From Mesorhabditis belari (taxonomy: Eukaryota; Nematoda; Chromadorea; Rhabditida; Rhabditidae), in assembly GCA_958450365.1 (NCBI GenBank), contig CAUEEP010000754.1:2016001-2080000 (forward strand): a stretch of 64,000 nucleotides of DNA, read 5' to 3'. Positions 33,359-44,146 of the stretch are shown piece after piece (positions within the stretch are counted from its first letter, which is position 1; each line of letters opens with the position of its first letter). The notes under the pieces are model-generated. The model had not been told where the DNA came from. It did no database searches and worked only from the letters and a program-made list of their open reading frames with translations. Both the position numbers and the translations under genes were made by a program.

Positions 33359-34337
33359 CAGAAAATCCACAATTCAATGATCATCACTGATACAATATAA
33401 GAATGTTTGCAAAATGAGCATTCACTTGGGTAATTAAACCTTTTGGACTCTCTCTCTCTCTCTAAGAACTAAGAACTAAACTCTCTAAGAACCCGCCATA
33501 GTCAGTCTTTCATCAAAATTCATTTCAAACTGTCAAAAACACTCATTTTCTATAAAGAAACCACAAAACTGACACAAAAATAGATCCGCTAAACCCATTG
33601 AAACTTTGAAAAAAAGATTTCCGGCGGGTTTTTTCGGTGTCAAATTCCTGGACATATGTTTTCTCGATTTGAAAACTTTTCTTTGACAAATGTCTACAAA
33701 ATTTGAAACTTTGGTTTAAAAATGATTCATTGAATATATAGATATATATTGAATCTATGAATATAGACATTTTTTGAGAGAAAATGGAGATTAATTATTT
33801 GTCAAGGGAATAAGATGCATGAACGGAAAGAAAAATGAAGATTTTGATTAAGAGAAGGGATTTTGATCAAGAGAAGATCTTTTGGCAAAGACATTTTGCA
33901 ATCGTTTGTTGCTATGATTGCTAAGATTTGCCATAATGCCATCAAAATAAAATTCTTTCCATTGCAATCCCTTCTTTACCTTGTTGAACACTGTTTTTCG
34001 CACTCTTTTTTCTATTTTCTTTCCATTTTCTTTCAATCTCAAGTCTATCCATGAAATTAATAAATTCTTTGAATAAGTTTTTCAGATTTTCCCCAGAAAT
34101 TCCTCAATTTTGCAAGGAAATGCAAGATTTAATGAAAAAAATGGAAAACTAGAGGAATTGAAGTTTTTGAGAAGGGATCTTTTGATATCCTTTTCTATTG
34201 ACATGTCCTTTTTCGAAAAATCTCTCCTCTAATCAGACAAATCTTGACATTTCCCCAATGACATTTGAATAGAAAAGACTTTCAGTTTTATTCTCAAAAT
34301 ATAAAATAGCTGGATTTCAATGAAATAAAAGTTATTC

Positions 34338-37300
34338 TATTCCTCGTGTTGATGTGGTCCTGGTTGTTGTTGTTCAAGTGTCATTCTTCTTTGTAATTCC
34401 TGAGATTTCGCGTAGTTAATCCACAATGGTTTTACGTATTCAACTGCCTGAAAAGGAGGTCAATGGAACTGTGGTTAATTTTTAGAGTATTAGGGAAGAC
34501 AATTAACCTCAAATGAAGTAGCATTATCGGCAATCAATCTGAGCACCATACATCCATCTCTTTTCAACACATCATCCACAAAATAATCGACTGTTGTATG
34601 GGATTCAGAATAGCCGCTGAAGTCCTGAAAGGAATCTACTATTTATACGATATAATCTACTATTCTACTACTATTTCACATCAATAATACTGAGCTGAAT
34701 AGCTTTCACATACAATGCGTTTCACATCAATACGTTCACCCAAGAAAATCGCAACCTCTTAAATTGCAGCATGCTACTGTTAGAAATCTTTTTTATTGAA
34801 AAGAGGCTTGCAAAAGCTAGGCGGCCAAAAGCTAAGCGGCCTGAGCTCTTGCTTCAATGCGGCCTGCTTCTGCAGCTTATCCTGAACAATTTGTGGGGTT
34901 GTTTGAAGAACTCGCCAGACAGTTGACTTGGAAACATCAAACTTCAGCTCCTCCCTGACGTCATTAATCGACTTCCCATGAATCGTATTGATGATATGTC
35001 GAATATCTCGATATCTCGATATCTCGATATCTCGAATATCTCAAATACCTTCTTGTAGTTAGTGCGCTTTTTTTGTGCCATATTCAGCTGAGTCCTTCAA
35101 ATAATTGTTCATGACGGAAAGTGTTCTTTTGATTTGCTTGGCGATCGAGCGGTTTGACTCTACCTGACCATCGAGCGTGTCGATTTGGACTTTTTCCTAG
35201 TTAGAAAGCTTGGTAGCTAGCTTCCTTTTGCTATTTTCTAAAAATTATAAAATTATTGTGGTAAGTTGCAAAAAGATTTATAAAAATTAAAGTGAACGTC
35301 TTTATATGAAACGATCGTTTTTGATACTTTGTCAACAACAAGTTTTTGGTCTAAATGTGCAAAAATGTTAAACAATTGGTTGAATCTAGGGTTTTTTATG
35401 CACTCTTTTCAATAAAAAAAGAATTTTAGCAGTAGCATGCTGCTAACTTCAGAGATTGCGATTTTCTTGGGTGAACGTCTTGATGTGAAACGCTAGAAAA
35501 GAGCAGTGTCTATCTGTACAGGCATTTTCTCGGCCGTGTTTTGATCAATAAAGCTAAGACTTTAGAAAATTACAGAATATATTGTAGTTGTGCCATTTAA
35601 AAAATAGAAAAATCAAAGTTGGGTGGCAAATCCAAAAGCCGAACCCGCGCCGTTTGGTCTGTAGACAAGCGCGCTCCTGACTGCGCCTGACTTACACTGA
35701 CTGACAAGCAAGGTGACGGCCGTTAGCCGAAAAAGCAGCTAGTAAAAAGCAAAAGAACACAATTTTGCTCGTTAAAACTATTTCCATCAACTCACCAACA
35801 ATTGCTTCACAAAAGCGGTGTTATTATGTCGAAGAACAGCTCGATAAATCCACGAGAAAAGATTGATAATTGAAACGAAAAGAAGAACGATCAACCACCA
35901 CCAAAGGAAAAGGAAAACTTTCTCGTTGAACATGTTCACCTAAAGTTAATATTTACATTGTTTTACCCAGATCCTCAATCTCACTTTCAACACACATTGC
36001 AGTGTCCAATTGTGCACCACATTACCCATCTCGCGGACTTGCACATCGCAAAATGTCACCTGGAAATGGTCCCTTTAAATTTGGTTCTTAATTGCTGTTC
36101 TTTGACATAATAACACCCCTTTTGTGAGGCAATTGTTTGTGAGTTGATTTCTAGTTGAAAAAATTAGACCTGCCCTTGGAAAATGACCACTCGTGTGCCA
36201 TTCTCGACCGCGCAAGAGATCCCGAAGAACACCGAAACCCCAAAAAGTGTATTCGGGACCGAGAACACTGTAATTTTAAGCAAAAATTTGCTCTAGATCT
36301 AGATTTGAAAAGATTTTCAACGAATACAGAATCTAAATCTCTAACACTCACATATTCAGGATGACCAACTCGGCAAGAATCACACAAATCGAGAAAAATT
36401 TTGCGAGCAGTAAACTCATTGATAGACGATTGCCGAAATGCTCTGAAATGCTCGAAATCAATAGAAATACCCTGAAATATTAATTTTACCTTGAAATTTC
36501 ATTACAATCAATGGTAATCCATCATCGATTTTCTCGATCTTTGCCGCCATTTTCCGTAAATTCATCGTAATTGACGGGAGATCGATTTCTGGGAAATTTC
36601 ACATGTAACATGGAAAATTAAACAATAAAACAACAACAAAAACAACTCCCTTTATTACTTACTCAATCTTTTCTGCGAATTTCTCCAAAACCATCTCGGA
36701 ATGTAAAGGAAAAGACCCATTCCGACAAGAATGAATGGTACCCATTGATAATAAACCATACGACGATCACCTCTGAAATTTGATCGGCTTTATTTGATCG
36801 GCTTTACTCAACTTTTACTGTAGCAAAAGATTGTAAAATAACCTCCTTTCCCTCACCGGGATATTGCTTTCATTCATCGGCACAAAATATGTATTCTCGA
36901 TTAGACAATATGTCTCAATATATTGTTCCCATGCACCCTAAATTAGAGATGAGCACAACAAACTACAAATGTTTCTAACTTGCTTCAAACCTGCCCGATT
37001 AATATGATCTATAGCTCAAAAAATAGAGGATCTCAAGAGCTTTCGAATGAATTAAAGCACCCCCAAAAACATCGACGCTAAAGAAAGTTACAGGGATTTG
37101 TAGCCTGACTCAAAACGGACCGTACTCGCGCGTAGTCGAAGCGAGCGAGTCAGGTTACAAATCCCTTACTCGCTTCGATAGGGTAGGTCCGTTTAGAGTC
37201 AGGCTATAAATCACTGTAACTTTCTTTCCGTTGATGCTTTTGGGCGTGCTTTAGTTCATTCGAAAGCTCTTTGAGATCCTCTATTTTTTGAGCTATAGAT

Positions 37301-37731
37301 CATGTTAATCCAGCAGATTTGAAGTAAGTTAAAAGCGTTTGTAGTGTGAAAGTTCGCCATTTTTGTAGTTTATAGTGCCTTTGTAGTTTATAGTCTACTC
37401 TAAATGATCCCATTCAAATGAGCAATTCTTTCACCTACCTTAATCTCGTTGTTCGCCCAACAATTCACCGAGTCTTTCCCGTAGTTTTGCGCGAAAATGA
37501 ACACCGCTGTGCCGATGAGAACCCAATTCGTGTACACGTATTTCATCCTAAAGATGCTGGCTTAGCTATTTTCTCTATTCTTTCCTTATCTTTATCATTA
37601 TCTTGATGAATATCTTGATTAATATCATATAAATCTCATTTCACTCACCGATCCACCGAATCGATATCATAATTCTTGTCCAATCCTCCAATTTTGAGGA
37701 TTTCGCTCCCCAGATCGCTTATTGAGGCCAT
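34338..37731 (-). CDS. innexin (gap-junction channel), gene A
   Basis: Four-pass gap-junction protein of the invertebrate innexin family, roughly 400 residues. It starts MASISDLGSEILKIGGLDKN. TM1 lies in YTNWVLIGTAVFIFAQNYG, extracellular loop 1 has CWANNEIK and [12 protein letters not shown], and the family signature YYQWVPFIL opens TM2. TM3 (AKFFSICVILAELVILN) is followed by loop 2 with YTFWGFGVLRDLLRG, SGHFPR and TFCDVQVREMGNVVHNWTLQC, then NMFNEKVFLFLWWW and TM4. The C-tail ends PGPHQHEE. It lies 210 bp downstream of innexin B on the same strand. The intron after SGHFPR only keeps frame with a GC donor. Introns hold a Tc3-like fragment and a fold-back MITE. Confidence 0.95.
34718..35492 (-). 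mobile_element. Tc3-like element fragment in innexin A intron
   Basis: The ends CGTTTCACATCAATACGTTC and GAACGTCTTGATGTGAAACG are inverted repeats that continue into CCCAAGAAAATCGCAA and GCATGCTACTG matches. On the minus strand a damaged frame reads NRSIAKQIKRTLSVMNNYLK then SAEYGTKK, like the first DNA-binding helix-turn-helix of Tc3-type transposases, followed by ELKFDVSKSTVWRVLQ. The catalytic DDE part is missing, so this is an internally deleted, non-autonomous copy. Confidence 0.8.
35625..35690 (-). repeat. tRNA-like module in innexin A intron
   Basis: The minus strand carries GGCGCGGGTTCGGCTTTTGG, a B-box-like sequence, preceded by GCGCGCTTGTCTACAGACC. The A-box half is weak. I read it as a decayed tRNA-derived fragment. 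Confidence 0.35.
36998..37310. mobile_element. fold-back MITE in innexin A intron
   Basis: The arms start ATTAATATGATCTATAGCTC and end GAGCTATAGATCATGTTAAT. They pair for about 130 bp, including AAAGAAAGTTACAGGGATTT opposite the AAATCACTGTAACTTTCTTT strand. The loop contains TCGCTTCGATAGGG and CGAAGCGAGCGAG, which pair with each other. Confidence 0.9.
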
Positions 37732-37941
37732 CTAACAATAATATTACAAAAAAAAAGTTAGAATTTCAAAATAGATAAAGAATTAAGAACTTCTTTATTT
37801 CAACAAAGAAATACTAAAAAATTTATTTCAAGAAAAATCAAGAAAAATACACAAGAAAAATCTCAACAAAAGGCACTTTTTGGATTTCGAAAAGACAGTT
37901 AACAGAAAAATGTTTAATTGAAAGATGAATGAAAGAGCTTT
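37732..37941 (-). promoter_or_regulatory. possible SL2-type operon spacer between innexins
   Basis: The 210-bp gap from the innexin B stop to the innexin A ATG contains two AATAAA signals on the minus strand (around 37789-37817), then a U-rich run (TTTTTTTTTGTAAT), and ATTGTTAG directly before the ATG. This order is what nematode operons use for 3' end formation followed by trans-splicing. Operon status is inference. Confidence 0.55.
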
Positions 37942-40846
37942 TTAATGATTCTCGTCAGCAAGTGGTGGATCGGGTTCTGAAAAATGTGAATCGTGTAGAC
38001 CGATTGGACCAGTAGCATCATCTTCCCATTCAGAATCTGGGGTCAATTCATCCTCCAAATGGGCCAATCTTTTACCCGATCTGCCCTCAATTAAGATTGG
38101 AATAAAGGGTTTAAGTGGAGTGGATGAGGCTACAGGTTGTGGAGATGGAGGAGTGATGTCAGAATAATCGGAATCATTTGAGGGATAAACCCAACCACTC
38201 GATGAACGCTCACGAGACTCTGAAAACACGGTACTCAGAGTCTTTCTTTTGAAATGAAAATCGTTTGGGGGACATGCACCAACTGCAACACAGTCCTTTG
38301 ATTTGGAATGGGAATTTTGATGGAAAGACTCTGAGGACCGTGCGAGCTGTGGGTCCATGTCACTCCCTATCAAAGTGTTGGGCTACGATAGACTATTGAT
38401 ACAGTACACTACAGTACGCCCAGCCTTGGCGACTGTAGTGTACTGTATCGGAGTACGGTATGATAAAGTAGATCCTACCACAGTATTGATATTCACTCAT
38501 GTTTCCCCTTTCCTAACAACTCACCCCCATCCCATAGATCCCACAATTCTCGAGCGACTTCAGAGGCGAAAATCCGGCCAGCATTCTCATCAATCATTCG
38601 AATCAACTAGAAATTTGATTCTAAAAATACATTTCCTTTTTCAATCACCAAAAGTCCATCGTTTTTCAAGACTCGATCCTTGAATTTTCCCACATTTGCC
38701 GTTGATGGAATAAAGTTTTCTTGTGCAACCAATTCTTTGATAAAGTCAACCGAACCGAAGAGACGCCGACTGAAATTGTTTTTTTTATCTTTGAATAATT
38801 ACAGTACTGGATAATGAAATATCATATTTCAAAAAACGATCGTCACTTTCGCGCGTCTTTAACTCCCTTGTCTTTGAGTTTAAACTATTAGTGTTATACA
38901 TTTTCTGAAAGCTCTTTTCAAGGGCTACACAATGGGAACACTAATATTTAGAAATACGGTAAAGACAAGGGAGTTACAGACGTGCGAAAGTGACGATCGT
39001 TTTTCAAATATGATATTTCATTGTCCAGTAGTGTATATAGAACTGAATTTTATGTATCTTTTCAACTAACTGAAGCCAGATGACCCAATTGAAGAAAGTG
39101 ATGACGAGAAGGAAAGCGAAATAAAACCACATAAAGATGAAGATCTTCTCGTTGAACATGTTCACCTGAAAATTGAAGAACGCTTTTCTTGGAAAGTTTT
39201 GAAAGTTTTCTGAAAGTCAAAGTTTTCTCCATTCAAAACTAACCATTAAGACACATTGAAGCGTCCAATTGTTCACATTTCCCAACTCTCGAACCGTCAC
39301 ATCGCAATAGGTAACCTATAATTAGTCTTGCAAAGATTGTGGGACATTTGATTGGCTCCACCCCTTTGCCATTGGCAGTCTAACTTTGAGCTTAAATTTC
39401 TCGGTGCTCGACCGTCCAATTTCAGTATTCTTAATATCATTAGATGCGCCAAGTCTTTCTCTGTCGATTGACATCAAAATCACTTAAATTGAACAGCCCA
39501 ACACCAAGATATTTGAGCTCAAAGTTAGATTGCCAATGGCAAAGGGGGCGTGTATCAAATATCCCACCAATTACTGTACCCGAGGGAAATGTCCACTTTC
39601 TTGCCAATGTCTTCCATGCAACATATCCCAGAAGATGCCGAGTCCCCAAAAAGTATAAGCTGTTCCCAGCCAGTAATTGATAAAAAGGAGTTGCGAGAAA
39701 ACGTTGAGCAACATCAATGTTTTGCAGAACAAATAGAGATTTGAGAGATACGATCCGTAACGGATTGAACCGGCTGAAAGTGAATGGTGTAAAGAAGTAA
39801 CCAATAAAGTTTTTATCGACTTACCCTTCTCCACAGCAGTATGTTCCCTGTAGAGTGCTTTTGCCAATGGTCCTCCTTTCCCTTCCGCCCCGGTTTTTCC
39901 CGTTGTTCTTGCTGATTTCATCATTTCAGGCAAAGTCAATCCTGAAGCATTCATTTACAAAGATTTTCCTTATAATTGCACCAGTGTAAAAGCTGAAGAG
40001 CTTCCAAATTGCTCTCGGTACATAAAAAAGAAGGCCCATCAAGAGAAGAATGAATGGAACCCATTGGTAATAGATCATTTCCTGAAAATGATTTGTATCT
40101 TCTATCTTCTATCCAATATCTTTATCTTTATCTAATATCTTTTCAATCATTTACCTGATCTTCCCTTGTGTGATGTGCTGGGAGATTTGATTGATTCATC
40201 GGCACGAAATACGTATTCTCAACGAAGCAATATGCTTCAGCGAATGCCTCCCAACCATCCTAAAAGAAGGATTTAAAGATTAGGTAAGATCTCAACTTAC
40301 ATTCCATTGAGCAGGTGGCCAACACTGCAAGGGCTCACCAACGTAATTCTTCAAGAATAGCGTTGTTGCCAAACCGATGAGAATCATGATTGTTCTCACC
40401 TAAAAAGATGATTGGTTACATAAAACTACAGGGTGACCGCAAAGTATCGCGACAACTTTTTGGAGAATTATCTAGGAGATGTCTAATTTATTTCAAAAGT
40501 GGCAAGTGTTATATAGAGAATTGTAGCCCTAATTCTCAGCAACATTTATCTACCAAAAACTTCCCGATTGGACCTATACAACTCATTTAACAAGCGCCTG
40601 AATGGGCGCTAGTCTCGGGCGAATCTGCCATTTGACTGCTTTTCTCTATTTTCTTTATATATCTCCCAGATACTATTCCAAAAGTCGCTACTTGCGACCT
40701 TTGCGACTTTGCGGTCACCCTGTACAGTAAGTTTATTAGTCATTACATTAAAAATTCTTTACATGGTGCCATCGATCGGTTGAGTCATCATCGTAGGTCG
40801 AACCGAGCTTTTTGAGGAGAACTGTGATCTGACTGACCGCCGACAT
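37942..40846 (-). CDS. innexin (gap-junction channel), gene B, long C-tail
   Basis: Innexin of roughly 530 residues. It starts MSAVSQITVLLKKLGSTYDD. TM1 is MILIGLATTLFLKNYVG; loop 1 has CWPPAQWN and YCFVENTYFVPM. The signature YYQWVPFILLLMGLLFYVP marks TM2. Then come LTLPEMMKSARTTGKTG, TM3 FCKTLMLLNVFSQLLFINYW, loop 2 with YTFWGLGIFWDM, SGHFPR and TYCDVTVRELGNVNNWTLQC, and NMFNEKIFIFMWFY with TM4. The conserved DGLLLIRMIDENAGRI block precedes a tail of about 140 residues rich in Ser, Pro, Asp and Glu that is longer than in the two other innexins here. An AG acceptor 6 bases before the ATG suggests a trans-spliced leader. Introns hold three inverted-repeat elements. Confidence 0.95.
38801..39034. 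mobile_element. fold-back MITE in innexin B intron (1)
   Basis: The ends ACAGTACTGGATAATGAAAT and ATTTCATTGTCCAGTAGTGT are imperfect inverted repeats. The arms also share ATCATATTT and ACGATCGTCACTTTCG with its complement CGAAAGTGACGATCGT, and CTCCCTTGTCTTT with AAAGACAAGGGAG. No coding. Confidence 0.9.
39351..39551. mobile_element. fold-back MITE, family F1, copy 2
   Basis: Same family as the elements at 864-1048 and 49543-49962. Ends near TTGGCTCCACCCCTTTGCCA and TGGCAAAGGGGGCG; the right arm has CAAGATATTTGAGCTCAAAG. It lies in an intron of innexin B between the TFWG and TYCDV exons. Confidence 0.9.
40427..40724. mobile_element. TA-flanked MITE with ACAGGGTGACCGC ends
   Basis: The left end TACAGGGTGACCGCAAAGTA pairs with TTTGCGGTCACCCTGTA at the right. 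This end type is common in Tc1/mariner-derived miniature elements. It is in the first large intron of innexin B. Confidence 0.92.
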
Positions 40847-40999
40847 TGGCGGGCTAAAAGAAGGCAATTAGGATGAGGTAAACTTTAGCTTTAGGTAACA
40901 CTTTAGCTTTAGGTAATGCTTTAGCTTAATCCTAGATTATTAAGTTAGTAGGAATCAAAAGATTAGCCAAGTAAAACGCACGGAAACTCCATTTTGACT

Positions 41000-43900
41000 C
41001 GATTTTAGAGTAAATACGTGTGAAATGAGAATCTTAGTTTGGGAATCACTTAGGATGACGAGGATGATGAGGGACTGGTTGAAGTTGGATTTGAATGGGA
41101 CCAATGGAGAGATCGCCTTGAAAGAGAAGAAATCGCTTGCGATTGAAAGATGTGGAGACGATGTGAAGGGGAATCGAGTCCAGTTTCGATTGATTGATCA
41201 GTTCATTGAGTCATCCATTTGTGAAGAAGGAGAACACTGCCAACCTAAGCCGATTGCTTGTAGCTTAGCATGAGGGCAAGCTTGATAGGGAAGAGAACAA
41301 GGACAAAACATCGAACAGTCATTGCACACTACGACACTGACTATTCTATTGTTCTTATTAAACAAATAAAGAAAGTTATAACAATCTATAGTACTCAGGC
41401 TAGGCTTAGCTAACATTACTCGTACTAAAAAACAAGTCACAACATCACTGGTACCAGTTTTCCTTACAAAGGAACACAGCAACGACAAGCTAAGCTTACT
41501 TACCTGCACCTAAACTCTAAATATCAGCAATAACAATAACAAGTTTCATATAAAATTAATAGACCTTTATGTGTGAATGTGTCCTTGGATGAGTGTTGCC
41601 TTCAGTCTTCAGATGGATTGATGGCTCTTCCAAAGATTCACCAAACGAAAGGAGGCTTTCACTCCAATAAAGGGGAACAGTCTTCCCCACAATTCTTCTT
41701 CTTCTTCTTCTTCTTCTTCAATCTTTTCCTAATATTCTTTTCTTTTCATTCAGCTTATCAGTAGTCTTTCCTTTCGTTTAACGGGGGCCGATCTTCATCT
41801 CTTCGCCTTTTTTTCTCTTTTCTTTACTCTCTATCAATGTCCCACTCAAGACTGTTTCACGATGAAGGGACTGACAAGAAATCTCTGCAAAATACAACAA
41901 AATACAACAAAATACCCATTGTTTTGAGATGATACTAGGATTATAGAATGCTTTGTGTTTTGATAAAACTTGCTAGGTTGCGGTTTAGACAAAACACGAG
42001 TCATGGGCTCCGGCTTATGGGAAATACGAGAAATGGCAACAATGTAAGATTTCTTGGCATTTTTTTCAGGGAATTCAATGTTACCAATAGAACAAACAAA
42101 TCAGCTACCTGAGCTATCCAGATTAGCCGAATCCAGAACAGCTACCTGAGCTATCCAGATCAGTCGAAATTCAGGCTAGTAACTGACACTAATCTTGTTA
42201 GATACCCTGAGTATTCTAACCATTAACAGATAGTCAACTATTTAAACTGTTCAGCTAGACTTTCCCCATAGCTTCCCAGTATTTCATTAGCTCAAAACCT
42301 TTTCAAAAGTATTTCCCCTTGTTTGTACCCATTTTATTATATCGGAATGAGCGTAGGCTTTGTGCCAATTTACAGCCACATAAAGGGTTTAAAAGAGGAA
42401 TTGGAGAAGAGAAGAATGGGAGATGGGCTGAAAGGGGTCTCCAATAAGTGTTCACCTTTAATTGATAAGAGAAAAGAAAAGAGAGGGGAAGGTTCTGGCT
42501 GTGAATAGACAGATTGGTTCGCAATTTGAAAAGAGTTTGAAAGCCAAAAAAACTGAAACAAAGTCTTTACTGTGAAGAGATAAGAAAGAAGAATGGTGGG
42601 AATGGAATGGTGCCACGTATACAAAGGATTTTGAGGGTAGTACTGAATGGAATTTGATCAGAAGTGGACTTTTTAGATAAGATCAGAAGTGGACTTTTTA
42701 GAAATATCAGAAGTGGACTTTTTAGAAGTAGAGTTAGAAAAACAAAAGAGTATTGGTATGAGATTCATCAAGAGTTTGTGCGGGAGGTGGTCACATGACG
42801 CAAAATATAAGTGCTGTTCATTTGAGCGTCAACGATTCGGTGCGCGCTCATTTCAGCGACGCGCGTTTATTCAAATGAATTTGAACGCGCGCTCATTTGT
42901 TTTCTGCGCCATGAAAATCATGCTCGTTTTTTGACCGATAATGGAAAAGGACTCAAGGTTTTTGATGTCTGACTGGGGACACGACAAACTGGCAGAAGCA
43001 ATTTTTATTTTCCGCATAACAATGTGCTTCAGAATGATTGTTAGTTGATGGATGGAACATTCTATGCAAGCCCTTTCGGTTTTAAACAAATTTCAACCGG
43101 CGCGCGCTCATTTTTGCTCAATTTTTGGCGCTCATGTGACTACCTCCCGTTTGTACTTCTTCGAGTGTGCGATTTTCAATCGCCCATTGCCCGGGCAATG
43201 AGGGCTATGCTTTGCTCTTGTGAACGCTTGCTTTCTGGCACACTTAATAAATGAATTAAGTGTGCCAGAGCGCATGTGAAGTCCTATTTTCAGGGTTTTC
43301 ACCCATTCTCCCATATCTCCAAATCAATCGTAGTAAGTCTATTCCCAGATTTCAAACACCGTTCCACTCTTATCGGACAGAATTTCCCTGTGTTCAACGT
43401 TTTTTCTTTTCTTTCACGGTCTTTTGAAAAATTGCACACATTGTAGCGATCCATTTTTATTTGTCTTCAAAAAATTTGGGAGAAAAACGCCTCCATACAT
43501 GTTTGAGTCACTCATTTTGGGGGTTACTCAAAGATTTTGAAAATTTTTAGGGCAATGAGTAAGGGATAATGGGGAAGTTATCAATGTTTATGACTCAAAG
43601 ATGAAGGAATCATTCAAGTTATTTGGAAGAAATTTTAAGGAAAGGGAACTTTGAAAGAAAAGGAAGTCATAGCCTCGTTCAGAACTTGCTCTACTAATTG
43701 AAAACTTTTCTTTCCAGGTTCCAAATGGCTGATCCATCGTTGATCGATCTGATCAACGATGGATCGATCTGATCAACAATATTCCTTCCCTCTAGAGTTC
43801 TCCCAAAAATAGGAACGTTCTATTTATATCAAAACCCTTTTCTGCACACATGCATAGGCTGGCACTTGTGCCCATTGCTATGATTGAAAGAATTGGGGAA

Positions 43901-44140
43901 TTGTGATAAAGGAAAAGACCAACCATTGAATGGAAGGGGTGAATGGGGGAAGAGTCTCCAAGAGATAACATGTATGAGAGAAAGAGAAGACAACTCTTGA
44001 AATTGCTCCTTGATTCAATCTTACCCATTTCACAGAGTTAGTCTCACTTTGAATCATTCGATCGATCTTGATTACTTGACCTGTTTCTTGACCAAATCTT
44101 TTAAAACCAAAGCATTATAGATTCTTGAGGTGATTGTCGA
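41000..44140. other. intergenic region between divergent innexins B and C
   Basis: No supportable gene. An open frame at 41025-41273 (+) ends with SSICEEGEHCQPKPIACSLA and could be a Cys-rich exon, but nothing joins it. There is a 20-bp triple repeat (TCAGAAGTGGACTTTTTAGA, 42655-42727), a TIR element at 42781-43149 and a short palindrome near 43728-43778. The divergent innexin promoters must lie in this region or at its edges. Confidence 0.5.
42781..43149. mobile_element. non-autonomous TIR element, GGGAGGTGGTCACATGA ends
   Basis: The left end CGGGAGGTGGTCACATGACG pairs with CATGTGACTACCTCCCG at the right. The body repeats GCGCGCTCATTT on both strands sides. About 369 bp with no transposase. 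Its ends differ from those of the other elements in the window. Confidence 0.85.
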
Positions 44141-44146
44141 AACAAG

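Larger units (their letters stand above)
26991..34330. other. long gene-poor stretch
   Basis: Apart from weak open frames (27403-27726, 30655-30876, 33161-33358) I see no gene with supportable exons or conserved domains. The stretch holds simple repeats (AAATAGTCT at 28050-28130, GATAGATTCTAGATCT at 28510-28600, TTATTCAGCTTAGC at 30390-30545, GGAAGGAAAGAAAG at 33100-33190) and three inverted-repeat elements described separately. Confidence 0.55.

Noticed and set aside
41025..41273. Cys-rich secreted peptide gene
   Set aside because: The frame is open and ends in a Cys-rich stretch, but there is no signal peptide, no partner exon and no family.
42655..42727. CRISPR-like direct repeats (20-bp units)
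   Set aside because: Three adjacent tandem copies without spacers, in a eukaryotic context.
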